A stretch of 64,000 nt of DNA from Nelumbo lutea (Eukaryota; Streptophyta; Magnoliopsida; Proteales; Nelumbonaceae): assembly GCA_022828595.1 (NCBI GenBank), contig JAKGHH010000004.1, positions 56,384,422-56,448,421 on the forward strand, given 5' to 3'. The translations under genes and the position numbers were made by a program. How positions within the stretch are numbered: position 1 is the first letter of the stretch; each line of letters begins with the position of its first letter. Below, piece by piece: positions 22,505 through 34,400 of the stretch. The notes beneath the pieces were generated by a model that did no database searches, was not told the origin of the DNA, and saw only the letters and a program-made list of their open reading frames with translations.

Positions 22505-23723
22505 TCATCAAGGTGGACTTGATCAAAGTGCTTAGAAAGTTTTATATGAGGGGAATAATTAATTCTGGAATGAATTCCACTTTTATTACCTTGGTACCAA
22601 AAAAGTTTAATGTTAGCCATCCAAAGGATTTCAAACCCATTAGCTTGGTTACTAGCATTTATAAAATAATTGTTCAAGTGTTGTCTCTAAGGATAAAGAA
22701 AGTGCTTCCTTCAATTATATCTCAATACCAAGGGACTTTTATTCAATACAGGCAAATTGTGGATCAAATTCTTATCGTGAATGAATATATAGAGGCTCAA
22801 AAGAGATCTAGGAAAAAGGGAGTGGCAATTAAGTTGGACTTGGAGAAAACTTATGATCTTTGTGGATTGGAAATTATTAATTAACACTATGAGAAATTGT
22901 GGTTTGGGAGAATTGTGGTCTAAATGGATCAAGGGTTGCTTACAAATTAGCCATTTTTCAATGGTTGTAAATGAGATGGTGATAGATTTTTCTGAAGTCA
23001 TTAGAGGTCTTAGACAAGGTGACCCCCTTTCCCCTTTCCTCTTCACTTAAGTGGTAGAGGTTCTGAACAGGTTGATATCCAGGGCTAGTTACTTGCAATT
23101 ATATAAAGGATGGATGGTGGGGAGGGATATAGTGATGGCCGCCCATCTTCAATTTGTGGATGACATTGATTTTTTGTGATGGAGAGAATAGAGATGGATT
23201 TGAAATTTGGAATTGGTGGTGAGTCTCTTCAAAAGAATGTCTAATCTAAAAGTTAATTGTGGAGCAAGAGTGTGGTAGTTAATATAAACGTTGAAGTAGC
23301 AAAATTAAGCTCCATGATTGAGAGTTTGAGGCATGAGAGAGGGGAATGGCCCTCAAAATATTAAGGGTTACCTCTAGGTGGTAACCTGAGATCTACTAGT
23401 TTGTGGAGCCTGGTGGTGCAAGAATAGAGAAAAGATTGGTTGGGTGGAAAAGGAACTCTATCTCTTTGGGTAGGAGAATCACTTTGACAAAATCCACATT
23501 GGCTAACCTCCCTATTTATTTCATGTTTGTCTTCAGGATGCCTCAAGCAGTTGCAAAAAGAGTGGAGAACTTGATGAGGGATTTCCTTTGGGAACTGGGA
23601 GATAAGAAAAAGGATCATTTAGCAAGGTGAGAGAAGCAATGGTCAAAAGGAAGGAGAAGGGTAGGTTGGGTTTGAGAAACGTCAACTTGAAAAACTTGGC
23701 TTTCTTAGGTAAGTGGTTGTGGC
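22505..23723 (+). mobile_element. LINE reverse transcriptase region, plus strand (outer element, left part)
   Basis: The open frame 22513-22884 matches LINE RT blocks: FITLVPKK, HPKDFKPISLVTSIYKI, SQYQGTFIQYRQIVDQILIVNE, KGVAIKLDLEKTYD. After a frameshift it continues at 22853-23050 (RGLRQGDPLSPFLFT) to a degraded catalytic box FVDD (canonical FADD) near 23155. The piece 23403-23630 is the thumb-like region (RRITLTKSTLANLPIYFM). Endonuclease and ORF1 are absent at the left edge. The element is split at 23724 by another LINE and continues at 24473. Confidence 0.88.
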
Positions 23724-23742
23724 ATTAAGTGATTTCAAGTAT

Positions 23743-24453
23743 CCCAGGTCATTTAGGCTGTAAAGGAATGCATTTTGAATAGGGCAATCCATTGGTTGAG
23801 AACTCTGGACTCCTTTCACACCTTTTCTTTTGACGATATTTGAAGGAACTGGATAGTTTGGCTAACAGTCATACCAGGAAGGACAGGATACCGGCAGTAT
23901 GGGTGCCTCCTGAAAAGGTTGGGTAAAACTGAATTTTGACGGTAGTAGCCAAGGCAATCCAGGTCCTTCGGGGATAGGAGGAGTGCTAAGAGATAAGGAC
24001 AACAACATTTTTGCTTTGTCCTCAGGCCCTGTGGGAATAGAAGACTCTAACAGAGCTGAGTTATTAGCGCTGTACAAGGTATTCAGGTTGCAGACCAACT
24101 AGGAGCTCAGAATATGGTAATTGAAGGAGACTCCAGAGTTGTTGTGGGATGGTTGACAAATCCAGGCTCAGTTATATAGTGCTACAGGGACCTTTTGAGG
24201 AAAGTTAATTGGTTTTCAAGGAGCATGAATATTACCTCACATTGGGTGGGCAGAACAGTAAATACCTTAGCAGATTGGTTAGGTAAGCAAGGGGCCTCAA
24301 GGGAACAATTATTTTGGGCAGCTCTGTAACCTTTTGTTTTAGTTTGATGTCATACTCTTTTTCTGTTTTTAGGAGAGGTAACAGATCATGCCTCTCCATG
24401 GGTAGCCTGTAATGATTTAACCTCTTGATCTTTTCATTAATCAAAAAAAAAAA
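23743..24453 (+). mobile_element. Nested 5'-truncated LINE with RNase H and poly(A)
   Basis: Flanked by a perfect 19-bp duplication, ATTAAGTGATTTCAAGTAT, at 23724-23742 and 24454-24472. The 3' end is an A run just before the right duplication. The content is the RNase H end of a LINE: a PPEKVG block, then NFDGSSQGNPGPSGIGGVLRDKD recovered across frame changes near 23930-24000, and SNRAELLAL. It is truncated at the 5' end, as is usual for target-primed insertion, and is not coding now. Confidence 0.9.
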
Positions 24454-24472
24454 ATTAAGTGATTTCAAGTAT

Positions 24473-25941
24473 TCATGGCCTTTCAAGGAATGGATGTGAT
24501 GCTATTATTTTGTGCAGAGCTAATCTAATTGCAATGTGGAAAGAAGTGCATGGTATTCTCCCTATTTCTTGAGCATGTCAGGTAAGATTTGACTTCTAGT
24601 AATAAAATTAGATATTAGGAAGATGTTGGGTTGGGGAGCTTCCCCTGGGTTGAACTGGATCTTAAGGCTAGTGAGGAACCTTAGAGAGTCTAAGATGTCT
24701 TCAGTATCCTGCCTGTTAAATATTTTGGATAACTTAGACTTTGAAGAATTTGTGAATGATAGTCGGGTATAGTCCCTTAGTCCTTCTACTGGTGTTTAAT
24801 TACTTGTAAATCCCTTTTTTCTTCTCTCGTGGCCACTACTTCTTCTGCCCGTCCTTCCAGAGGAGCACTGAGAAAAGAGGCAGAATTTTATGGGGATGCA
24901 CAAGGGCAGCGATAATTTGGACAATTTGGGAGCCGAGGACCTCAAGAATTTTTTTAGGAAAAAGAAAGAATAAACAGGCAATTATTAAGATTGTTACAGT
25001 AAGGGTAGCACACTAGATGAAGACTTTGAATTTTTTTTTTTTTTTCAAATTTTACAGTGGAAGAATTCTTCAGAAGTTTGGGGTCAAAGCTAACTCCTCT
25101 AGGAAGCAAAAAATCCTTGAGGTTTGGTCACCTCCAAATGGAGGATGGATGAAATTAAACTTTTTTTTTTAATGGAAGTAGTTTGGGCAACCCAGGACCT
25201 TAAGGAACTGAAGGAGTGATCCAGGATAAGGGTGGAAACATATGCGGACTGTTTTCAGGACCAATTGGACAGGGTGATTCAGTTAAGGCAGAATTAATGA
25301 CTTCTGTTTTTCGGGTACAAAAAGCTAAGGAGATGAGAACTGCAAGGTTGATTGTGGAAGGGGATCCAAAGATAGTAATCGAGTGGTTGAAGAAAGGAGT
25401 GGGTGATTTGGCAATATAGAAATGATCTCAAGCAGTTCAAAATGTTGTCAAAATTTATGAACATCCAGGTAAGATGGGTAAGAAGATCCACTAATGGTTT
25501 AGCGGATAGATTAGATAAGTAAGAGTACTGTTGAGGATTTTTCTGTTATTTGTTTGTATTTTGTTTAGTTAGCATGTTGGGACCACAGTCCATTAGTTAG
25601 AGGTCCCTAAACAGTAGTTAGTTTTATTTTTTAAATTGTTAACAGTAGTCGCCCTATCAAGGGTAAAGCTAATGGGAGAGGGCGACCAGAATTGTTGACT
25701 TCTCTTCCTTTTCTCTCATCTTTCTCTTTCTTCTCTCTCAAACTCTTTTCTTCTTCCCTTTTCTCTGCAATTTTATTTTTTCTGCCATTTTCTACTAGTA
25801 CATAGAAATCATATGTATTGGGCTCAATTGTAATAGGATGGTGGGATTCTTTTGATGTAAAGGAAGTGTACATTTAACAACCTCTTGTTGTAACCCTTTT
25901 TCTTTTGAAGTATTAATAAAATTTGTGTTACTGACAAAAAA
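24473..25941 (+). mobile_element. LINE 3' part with zf-RVT and RNase H (outer element, right part)
   Basis: Continues the outer LINE: HGLSRNGCDAII (about 24475), the RILWGCTRAAIIWTIW block in shifted frames (24880-24940), and RNase H at 25140-25530 (LNFFFNGSSLGNPGP with the run of T/A expanded; open frame 25216-25419 with VKAELMTSVFRVQKAKEM, LIVEGDPKIVIEWLKK; WVRRSTNGLADRL). A 3' UTR of about 400 bp ends at AATAAAATTTGTG and a short A run (25934-25941). Stops throughout. Confidence 0.82.
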
Positions 25942-26044
25942 ACAGTGGAAATGTTTATATGATGCTTTAATATGGAAGGTTGTTAAGTAGGCGATTTGAA
26001 GGATCACTGATAAATAATAGGCTGTTTGCAGACATGTAGATCAG

Positions 26045-26046
<2 letters not shown>

Positions 26047-26079
<33 letters not shown>
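26047..26079. repeat. TA microsatellite
   Basis: Sixteen TA repeats. Confidence 0.95.
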
Positions 26080-26082
<3 letters not shown>

Positions 26083-26149
26083 AGAGGTAATGTTAAATAT
26101 TGTATTAGATTCAAAAGTATAAGGTCCTGTAGAATGAGTCTGTACAAGC

Positions 26150-26600
26150 GTGACCAGAACTAGACCTCCCCAAAAAAGTCCACCCTCCAAAAAGAACCAG
26201 AACTATAAACATTTCTACAAACATCGGAAAGAGATAACCAGCTCCTAAGCTCTTCTATTATGAAGTTAATAACCCCAACCTCAGTTTTAGCCTTTTGCTC
26301 AAAAACCCTACTGTTTCTTTCCAACCAGATAACTCATAACACTGTAGATGGAATGACAGACCACACTTGTTTCCCTTCTTCTTTAGATATGCTGGGGACA
26401 CTCCATCCAGCTAGAACCAGAAGAGAATGACTCTGGCCAGCACCAACTCAGATTAATGGCCCTAAGAAAATGCTGCCTAACTCATGTCAAGAACTTGCAG
26501 TTAATAAAGAGATGACTTGAATATTCAACTTTCCGGTTGCACAAAGGACAAAGGAAGTCCGGTAATGAGTGAAAATTTTGTATTTGGAAAGTTGGGTTTC
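26150..26600 (-). pseudogene. LINE zf-RVT fragment, minus strand
   Basis: Minus-strand translation with frame changes reads VWSVIPSTVLWVIWLERNSRVF followed by a segment like those between zf-RVT and RNase H in the other LINEs here. Fragment only, downstream of the PHOX-like gene. Confidence 0.75.
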
Positions 26601-26998
26601 TTGTATTGGGGTATGGATAGGTATATAAGTTGGATTACAATTTATTGGTTTTGTAGGGTGGGGTAACGAGTGAGAATTTTTCTTCTTCTCGACAATTTCT
26701 AATCACCAATCCTTGTATTCTCTTTTTTTTTTTGTTTTTAATGAATTTTTCACTTACTATGAAAATAAAAACATGGATCTGTGCTACACCATGGATGATA
26801 GCGTTTTAGACTAGCTTCCCCAAAATCACTAGTGGTGATAGCTAAGATATAGTCTATTTAAGAAGAAAATATGGGCAAAATGAATTTTACCTAAATCCAC
26901 CAGTGCAGCTTCTGAGCAATGGAGAATGAATCTGTATTTTCCAGTGTTTTGCAGAATTCATTTTAGATCCTAACCTTGATAAGTCAAGGGTGTACACC
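26601..26998. other. 3' flank of the PHOX-like gene
   Basis: Expected to hold the 3' UTR on the minus strand. I cannot place a polyadenylation site with confidence. Confidence 0.4.
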
Positions 26999-29180
26999 TC
27001 ATGAATTCTCCAAGACATGATGAAGTTTTGGAACCTTCCGTCGAAATAATGGTTCTAATCGGAAAGATGGAATGTTACTCTGCCATCTTTTAGCATCATA
27101 CATCTCATTCCATGCTTGTACTATCTCATCAATTTTGAAGCCTAAACCTGTAATTAGAAAACAAAATGTCAAAAAATAGACTAACTTTTTAAATAAATGT
27201 CAAGGTATGGGACATTTGTCTTCCAGCGGGTATTCTTGTTTTACCTTGTGATGCAGTTTGATTAGAACAATGGTTCTTTATCATAACAGCAATATCAGTT
27301 GAAGAAGCTCCTGCAAGTTCAAATTTTTCAACTGCAACCTCCAAACACTCTTCCCAACCAGGCAGCCCTAGTTTGAATTCTACAAGAGATCGCTCATACA
27401 GCATGGTGCCCCACAGAAGATGTATCTGAGATCTCATGTTTGCAGACTGCTCTGCAGCTTCTTCTGCTGATATGTCTTTAAACAGTCCATCCAACCCTTC
27501 TTTCTGCAGTTTCTCTTTAAGCTTGTTTGTTTTTGAATATTCAGTCAGACGCTTTACCTCTGTCTGCTCCCACATCTGGATTCCCTTCTCCATGTTCTCC
27601 TCAGAATTGTTGTAAAGCTCTATAACCTCCGAAGAAGGCCATGCATTCAAATCAACTTTATTCCCAATTGCATAGTACCAAGAAAGTTTTGCTTGCTCAA
27701 ACTGCTGCTGAGCAAGTCCAAGAAAACCCTCGTAGAAGTCTGGTTTGATCTTTAGAGATTCTTCATATCTCTTTCCCGCTTTCAAATACTCCTTTTGCGC
27801 CCAGTCATATGCATCTTTTACCTGGGCAAGCACAGATTCTATTGAAGCATCTTCAGTGAAGAACACCCTCTTCCTTGCTCTAGACATGTGAACATTTCCC
27901 CAATTAAACAAGGCTAGAGCAGACATCTCCTGGAACTTCTCTGCTGCAATGTTGAAGACATCTTGTGCTTCTTCGCTTGTAAGAGTGTCTTCCAAAGCTT
28001 CTGAATAGAGCTTCATCCCAAGCTCATGAAGATCCAAGTATTCATCTGAAGTGAACCCAACATGGTTCTTAAACAACAGAGCAAATTGGAATATCCAGTC
28101 ATCAATATAAGAGGATCCTTCTCTGATTTCCCCACTTTGTCCTGCATTTCCATTCTCTATGATGCTCTGTTCGTTTTTCTCAATCTCATGAACAACAGGA
28201 ACATACTTTACACCATCAAGTAATGGCTCCATCTCAGGATTAACTTCTACAATGTACAGCCTGAGAGACCCCTGTGGTTCAGCTGATGTTTCTGCCCACC
28301 TAAGCTCTTCTGTAGTGGTGATTGTAACCAAATCACCTTCTTTATCTTTGTATTTTATAAGGACAGCATTTAAGCTCAGAAATCGATTTTGGATTACCTC
28401 TCTCATCTGCAGAATGGTGCAGTTAACTGGTACATTTGCCCATCTTATGTCCTCTCCAAAAACCAATTTGACAGTCCTTTTAGCTTCTTTTTCTTCCTTT
28501 TCAGGATTACTAACCTTCTCCTCCACAACCACCTTATCTTCTGCTTTCTTCTCTTCAATCTTGCTGCTCTTCTTTTTCCTTTTCTCTTTTGCTAGTCTGG
28601 ATGGAGGTGAACCACTAGGAGGGTCAGTGCATTCAGGAGACAAGGTAATATCTGTATCTTCCACCTTGACACCTTTTATCTCAAGCATACTTTTCACTCT
28701 TTCATAAGTTTCTAATGCTGCAAGGTTATTTGGCTCTGTGTTCAGAACAGTCCTAACATCTCTGAAGGCCAAGTCCAGCCTATTCAGAGACTCATAACAT
28801 TTTGCTCTTCTCAAGAGAGCTTTACTGTACTTGGGGGACACTTCAAGAGCCAAATTGCACTCATTGATCGCCCTAGGGTACTCTCCAAGACCCATCTGCA
28901 TATAGCAAGCAGCCATGTTACTCCGAAGATAGGCAACATCTATATGGTTTCTAGGAAGCAACTTGAGGGCCTTCTCATACTTGAGCATGGCTCCTTCAGG
29001 ATCCCTCTTCTGAAACAACTTATTCCCCTCATCCTTCAATTCCTGAGACATTGCAATGAAGACATCTGTGTCTTTGTCAAAGGTTTTTGGGTTCGGTTCC
29101 CCTGATTTGTCATGCTTTACATTTGCACCCCCAGATTTCCCTCCTACCTGATTCTTTTTCTTCCCAACGGGCTTCCCCAT
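26999..29180 (-). CDS. PHOX1/PHOX4-like TPR and PB1 domain protein (two exons)
   Basis: Complement of join(26999-27147, 27245-29180), 694 aa. Exon 1 starts at ATG 29180; upstream in frame there is only GTGTTTGCA. It ends CAAG before GTAAAA at 27244; exon 2 follows a TTACAG acceptor. The 97-bp intron splits a Gly codon (phase 1), and the joined frame continues to TGA at 27001-26999. Domains: basic N-terminus (1-12), three TPRs (46-79, 82-116, 117-150), Lys/Glu-rich linker (195-236), PB1 domain (about 235-313) with the basic Lys in RTVKLVF and the acidic OPCA-like KYKDKEGD, then the conserved C-terminal helical region ending [16 protein letters not shown]. Arabidopsis PHOX1-4 share this order; CLMP1 affects chloroplast distribution, and the TPRs suggest HSP90/HSP70 binding. 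The MGKP.xKKKN start and [15 protein letters not shown] block fit PHOX1/PHOX4 better than CLMP1. No lesion is seen; it is the only intact host gene here. Confidence 0.95.
27148..27244 (-). other. Intron of the PHOX-like gene
   Basis: GT at 27244-27243 and AG at 27149-27148 on the minus strand, 97 bp. Reading through it gives a 17-residue unrelated tail; removing it restores the family C-terminus, which is the evidence for splicing. Confidence 0.92.
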
Positions 29181-30150
29181 TGCAAACACAGAAACAACAA
29201 AAACAATATAAAGCCCACAACCTTAGTTTCACTTCCAAACCAAACCCTTGCACAACTGTATCGATCCAACACAATCAACCAAAGGAGATCGGCCTCTCTT
29301 TTTCTTGGGCCTAACTTCTTTGCAAAACAATCAATCCGAAACCAGAAAACCCAAATTCCTTTTTGCTCCAAAAGAAAACCTTCAACACCCTGAATTTCAC
29401 CTTTAAAGCCCAATATCTATAATAACAAAAAACGCAAAAAAAATCCAAAACCCCAGATTCAAATAAAAAATCCCCACTTTTCAATCCTCTCCGGATCAGA
29501 ATCCCTACCCACAAATCCAAAGAGAACCGAATCCAAATTCAACAGTTAACAAACATTCAAAAATAAAAAAATCCTACTTTTCTTCACAAAAAAAATCACT
29601 ATATCGGATCAGGAAACTTATCAGGGTGATGAATTGTCCTCAACGAGCTTCCAACCAGAGCAACTCCAGATTCGGACGAGATTCTACACAGACCCTCAAT
29701 CGAGTCTTGGGTTGCTACAGAAATGGAATGAAGACCTACCATTCTTGTTCTGCTTGTAGCCGCGCCCTTTTTGTGTGTTTAATTGCCTGTAGTAAAATTC
29801 CTTGTGGGTCCCTCCATTTCCGTGAAACGAAATCGGCAATCCAAGCTTCTTGGCTTGGGACCTTATTATTTAGGGAGAATGGCATCGACGCCATCAGCCC
29901 TTGACCTTTCTCCCCTCCCTCTCCTCTCTCTCAGACGCGACGCTGAGAACTCAAGAGAGAGGAGAGGGAAGATTTCAATCTGACGATAGAGTGCCACCAC
30001 ATCACACGCTCTGTAGTCACTTGTCAGAAGAATCCGTTGGATTACCTTGCCCTCCCACCCTAGGATTAGAATCAATAAGGTGTGGGGTTAGGGCTGTGGA
30101 AGTCAATGGTTGTTGGGATTTTGACTTCTTTTTCAAATTCTAGGGAGCCT
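29181..30150 (-). promoter_or_regulatory. 5' leader and promoter region of the PHOX-like gene
   Basis: Immediately upstream of the start codon. On the minus strand 29190-29620 is T-rich and would suit a 5' UTR intron, but I cannot assign splice sites. GA/CT-rich tracts at about 29910-29975 are typical of plant core promoters or leaders. No TATA box is assigned. Confidence 0.4.
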
Positions 30151-30817
30151 GGAGTATCGAATATTCCTCAACATCCATACATAGTAGACAAGACTATGGG
30201 AAAGTGGGAAGGAGTGAAGGACATGATTTCTGTGGGTCCCACAAACCATCTGTAGTTGGGCAGTTCCAGATCATGCAAGCACGAGGACAACTAGATTGGA
30301 CCTTTTATGTGGGGCCTCACGTAGTTATGACTTATGATGGGTAGACAGGTCAAACCCTAAAATTTGTAAGCGAGGGATATCCGCATCACGAGATGCATGC
30401 TGTATAATTAAGAACCATACCATGCAATTATGTAATTTCTATTTTATTTTAGGATCATTTAACAAGATAACCTTATAGTTTTACGTTATTTATAAACACC
30501 TATCCTATAATTTTCAACTTTGCTTCTTGTTAAAACATAAAATAATAAACTAAATTAGAAATAAGGAAAGACAATAGAAAAAATAAAAATTGCTTATTTT
30601 ATTTTTATTTTTATTATCTTTTTATATTAATTCTTTGAATAAAATAATGTAGAAAAGGGTTTGTTTCTTAAAAAAGTGATAGGATACTTTCTAGATGTCC
30701 CATACCATTGATAAAATACATGGGTCCACACATAGAGGTTGAACGGTTTGTGGGCTCCATGTATTTTATGACTAAAGTGGAATGTTATAATTAGTTCCAC
30801 AGCCTACCACTGAAGAG
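30151..30817. other. Intergenic, no recognisable gene
   Basis: No coding similarity is seen on either strand. Confidence 0.4.
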
Positions 30818-30983
30818 TTCAAATCAGCCCCCCACAACATCCCACTGCACATCTCCATTGTATATTGGGAACATTTCCCGATGATAGTATTAAAGATGAT
30901 GAGGCATTACCGGGAGATATTCCCAATACGAGAATGTGTTGTGGGATGTTGTGGGGAATTATCTTGTAGGGGGCTAATTTCAA
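30818..30983. mobile_element. Stem-loop MITE related to 16288-16435
   Basis: The left end is TTCAAATCAGCCCCC and the reverse complement of the right end is TTGAAATTAGCCCCC. Inner arms CACAACATCCCAC and GTGGGATGTTGTG pair, and the core again carries TTGGGAACATTTCCCG opposite CGGGAGATATTCCCAA, as in the 16288-16435 element. Non-coding. Confidence 0.75.
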
Positions 30984-31393
30984 TTCACTACTGAACAATT
31001 ATTGTGTTCATCTAATTTCATCTCAACTTTTTATGGGTTCTTTCAAAATAAAAAAATCATCTTTCTATGTACAAACACTCCTAATGGATGATGTATTAAA
31101 TAAAACCGTTGCAAAGCAGAGATCTTACACACACAAATTATAGGGTATGTTAGTATTTACACGAAATTATAAGGGTGTTTAAAAAATCACCTTTTAATTT
31201 ATTTTATTTCTTTGTTTGGTAGATGTGGAGTATGGTGGAATGTGTGGATTAGTTGTGGTTTATATTGTAAATTTATGATATTTATAAAAGGCATTGTCTA
31301 GAAGAAAATGAACGAAAACAGTTAGGTGCCACGGTTGTTTTCTTCAACTGTTCTATTAATAAGAACCGTCCATCGCACCCTTAGCATGTCATC
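30984..31393. other. Intergenic, no recognisable gene
   Basis: AT-rich, nothing recognised. Confidence 0.4.
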
Positions 31394-31725
31394 TGAGTGT
31401 CATCTTGTGTGTCTTAGGTGAGGTTATGTATGCATTTTGTATGTGGGGGATTGTTAATGGCATTACTATAATTATTAGTATGATTTTTCACCATTTTGTT
31501 GTATCATTTTGTTAGTCAGAAGAGAACAAAGTGTAAAGGTTAAGCACAAGGGCCCCTTGATACAAAAACTATGTGCCTGTAATTACTTTGCTATGCAATA
31601 TAAATTGCCTTTTTACTAATTCGGGTGCCTTCTTGTTGCCTTTTTATGTGTTTTTACTTGCTTTAATAGGCTTACTAACCCCCTTTCAAGTGCAACATGA
31701 GGCCTTGATGACTAGCCTTGTGACA
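31394..31725 (+). repeat. Ty3/gypsy-type 5' LTR
   Basis: Begins about TGAGTGTCATCTTGTG and ends CTAGCCTTGTGACA. A related copy is at 39666-40042. The PBS-like TTGGTATCAAAGTAGG follows at once (31727 onward). This copy is about 45 bp shorter than the right copy because of an internal deletion. Confidence 0.8.
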
Positions 31726-32159
31726 ATTGGTATCAAAGTAGGTTGCTCATTAACACATACATCTCTTGAGTAGCGACATCAATGGTGGCAAAATGAAGCA
31801 TGATCATGATGTTGCAGACAAGATATTATATGGGCTTTCCCAAGTCTACGAGATCAATGAAGAACTAGATGACAAAACCATTAAAGACAAAGCCTCTAAA
31901 GGGCCACACATCCAAATCAAACAAGCACAAAAAGTCAATTGACAAGCTTGCTACTTTGATACATACGTCCTCCAATGCAAGGTGACAATTGGGGAGATGT
32001 GTGATTGAGTGGAAGAGATCCACCTCAATGTTGAAGCAATCGAGAATTTGGTAGTAAAAATAAAGCCCTCTTAAATGACATCCTAAATGATGTTCATGAT
32101 GTCTTGAATGGCACCCTAAAGGAAGTTCTTGACGAGTCTAGATTTGTTGACCACGACAC

Positions 32160-32161
<2 letters not shown>

Positions 32162-32192
<31 letters not shown>
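32162..32192. repeat. AT microsatellite
   Basis: About 15 TA repeats inside the gypsy gag region. Confidence 0.92.
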
Positions 32193-32196
<4 letters not shown>

Positions 32197-32695
32197 ACAA
32201 ACAATGTTTTTGATGTGCAGCTAGATGAACATGGCTAACAATGTGTTGTGGTTAGCAGATTTGAACTCATTCTTGCAATACCTCTCTTCAGTAAGAAGGA
32301 GCTCTTCCCGATCCACCATACAAGACCAAGTCGATAAGATGAGACTTGAATAGGAAAAATAGATGAGAGCCATGTCCACTCTCACTTCTATTCAAGTGCA
32401 GGTAGAAGAAATAAAGAGAGAATCGATGGCCATGAAAGTTTCCATGGCCACTTTCACCAATGTCCTAGCATTACTTGATGAGATGAGAGGGGAAATGATA
32501 ATCTTGAAGAAAGTAATGGCCAAAACTCCTAGTCCCTTAACAACACTAGCCCTTACCCGCATAAAGATTTGAGAGCCTCCCCTTTATGCCAGCAACTGAG
32601 ATGATTGAGAGCTTGACAACTCCCTATGGTAAATGGAACAATACTATATTGCCATTGGCATTGACAATGATAGGACTCAAGTTCATACTGTTAAG

Positions 32696-33064
32696 GGTGT
32701 CAATGGACTAGTTTTGGGTTGGACAGACTAGCATAACATATTGAATGGGACCAATCAAGACTTAATGGTCCAAAGTATTTATTGAATTGGATTGGACCTA
32801 GTCCCTCTTTAATGGATTTATATTGGATTGAGCCAATATCTAGTCCATTAATATAAGATAAGAATATAGTTGTCAATGGACCTAGTTTGGGTTGGTACCA
32901 ATCTAAATTAAAATGAATTTGAACAAACTAGATGGTCCAGACATTGAATTGGACCGGTCCACAATGGTCTAAAATATTCATTGGATTGGATTGGACCTAG
33001 TCCATTTGTAATGTACTCAAATTGGACTTGATTGGATTGGACCAAATCTAGTCCAATTGACACC
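32696..33064. mobile_element. MITE-like element rich in GGACTAG/TTGGATTGGA
   Basis: The left end GGTGTCAATGGACTAG pairs with the reverse complement of the right end GGTGTCAATTGGACTAG. An internal TTGTCAATGGACCTAG near 32872 suggests a partial duplication within the element. It lies in the gypsy gag region. No target duplication was identified. Confidence 0.6.
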
Positions 33065-34400
33065 TTTATGTACTGCATCTATGTATTTGACTAGCATTTC
33101 TATGTTATGGTGGCATAGATAATGTCAATACATTGCTTAGGGCATACGCACCATTGGCACATGGGCCGATTTCAAGCAAAAACTAAAGTGACAATTTTAT
33201 GCAGAGAAAATAGAGTACCTAGTCTAAAGAAAAATGAAAGGACTCAAGCATGGGGATTCACTCCATGAATATGCCAAAGAACTTTCAACCTTGACATTGG
33301 AGATCACAGATATGTTTGACAAGGATTTGTTATTCAACTTCATGGACAGACTACAACATTTGCGTCGAATTAGAACTTTAATGCAACAATGTACAAGACC
33401 TTACTACAGCAATGGTAGTGGTAGATCTAACTTATTGAGATGGGACTATCAAATGATGAAGCTCATAGACCATTTATCAAATGCACCTGAACTTGAGTGG
33501 GTGAGTGAATCAATCACATCCATCTCAAGACAGCTCCAACTTCAACAAGCCAATAAAACATTATGCTAGGAAGAAGCCACAAGGAGAAAAGGCTCTCAAT
33601 ACAAGTACAAGTTGAAAGCAATTGGTCCTCCACATTCTAGTTTTATTTGTGGGGACAAGCATTTTCTTTGTGACTGCCCAATGAAGAAGAAAATTAATGC
33701 CCTCATCACTCAACTTAGTGATGACAAGCAAAGCGACAAGGAGGAAGTCATTGCAGACACCAAGGGTGAGTATCCTACAATTCTTCAATGCTAATGTGAA
33801 GAAAGAGGCCAATCCTAAATGGCCCAATAAAGCCCAGAAGGGGCTGAATTATGTAGACATCATCCTCAATGGGAAGTCAACTCAGGCTCTACTTGACACA
33901 AGATCCTCACAAAACTTTATTTCAATCACTAAAGCGAGGCAAGTTAACCTAAACATTACCAAGGAGATAGGGTGGCTTAAGGCCATGAACTCTAGCACTA
34001 AGGTTATAAAAAATGTGGCATGTGGGCTTGATCTCCAAGTTGGGCGTTGAACTAGAAAGATCAATTTGTCAGATGTACCCCTAGATGATTTTCAAGTTGT
34101 AATAGGAATGGATTTCTTAATGCAAGTAGAAGTGGCACTCATGCCTCACATCAACTTGCTATGTAAACTAGACGAGAACTCTCCTTGCATAGTACCAGTT
34201 ATGATCTCTACCAAGGTCCATAGAAAGCAAGTATCATCACTGCAACTCTTCCATGATGATGCCTTGTCCAAAGCAATCAGAAAGCATGCGATAGAAAAGA
34301 CACCCACTCACATTGCTGCAATGAACAACTTTAGGATAGATCTGGACACTAGCATGAAGCAACTGCTCAACAAGTAGCCCTTAGCATTCCAACCATAGCA

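Larger units (their letters stand above)
31726..34400 (+). pseudogene. Ty3/gypsy gag-protease region
   Basis: Begins at the PBS-like site. Gag coding traces lie from about 31790, with a coiled segment at 32363-32572 and the gag core at 33234-33569 (GDSLHEYAKELSTLTLEI). The zinc-knuckle-like FICGDKHFLCDCPMKKK lies at 33640-33690. The protease region at 33840-34180 has ALLDTRSSQNFIS, where the Gly of the DTG-type active site is Arg, then VIGMDFL. Stops and frameshifts separate the pieces. I see no RT, RNase H or integrase before the right LTR. A TA microsatellite and a MITE-like element interrupt gag. Confidence 0.78.

Noticed and set aside
28252..28707. Open frame antisense to the PHOX-like gene
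   Set aside because: It is a shadow of the coding exon; Ser/Phe-rich composition arises from the Lys/Glu-rich linker on the other strand.
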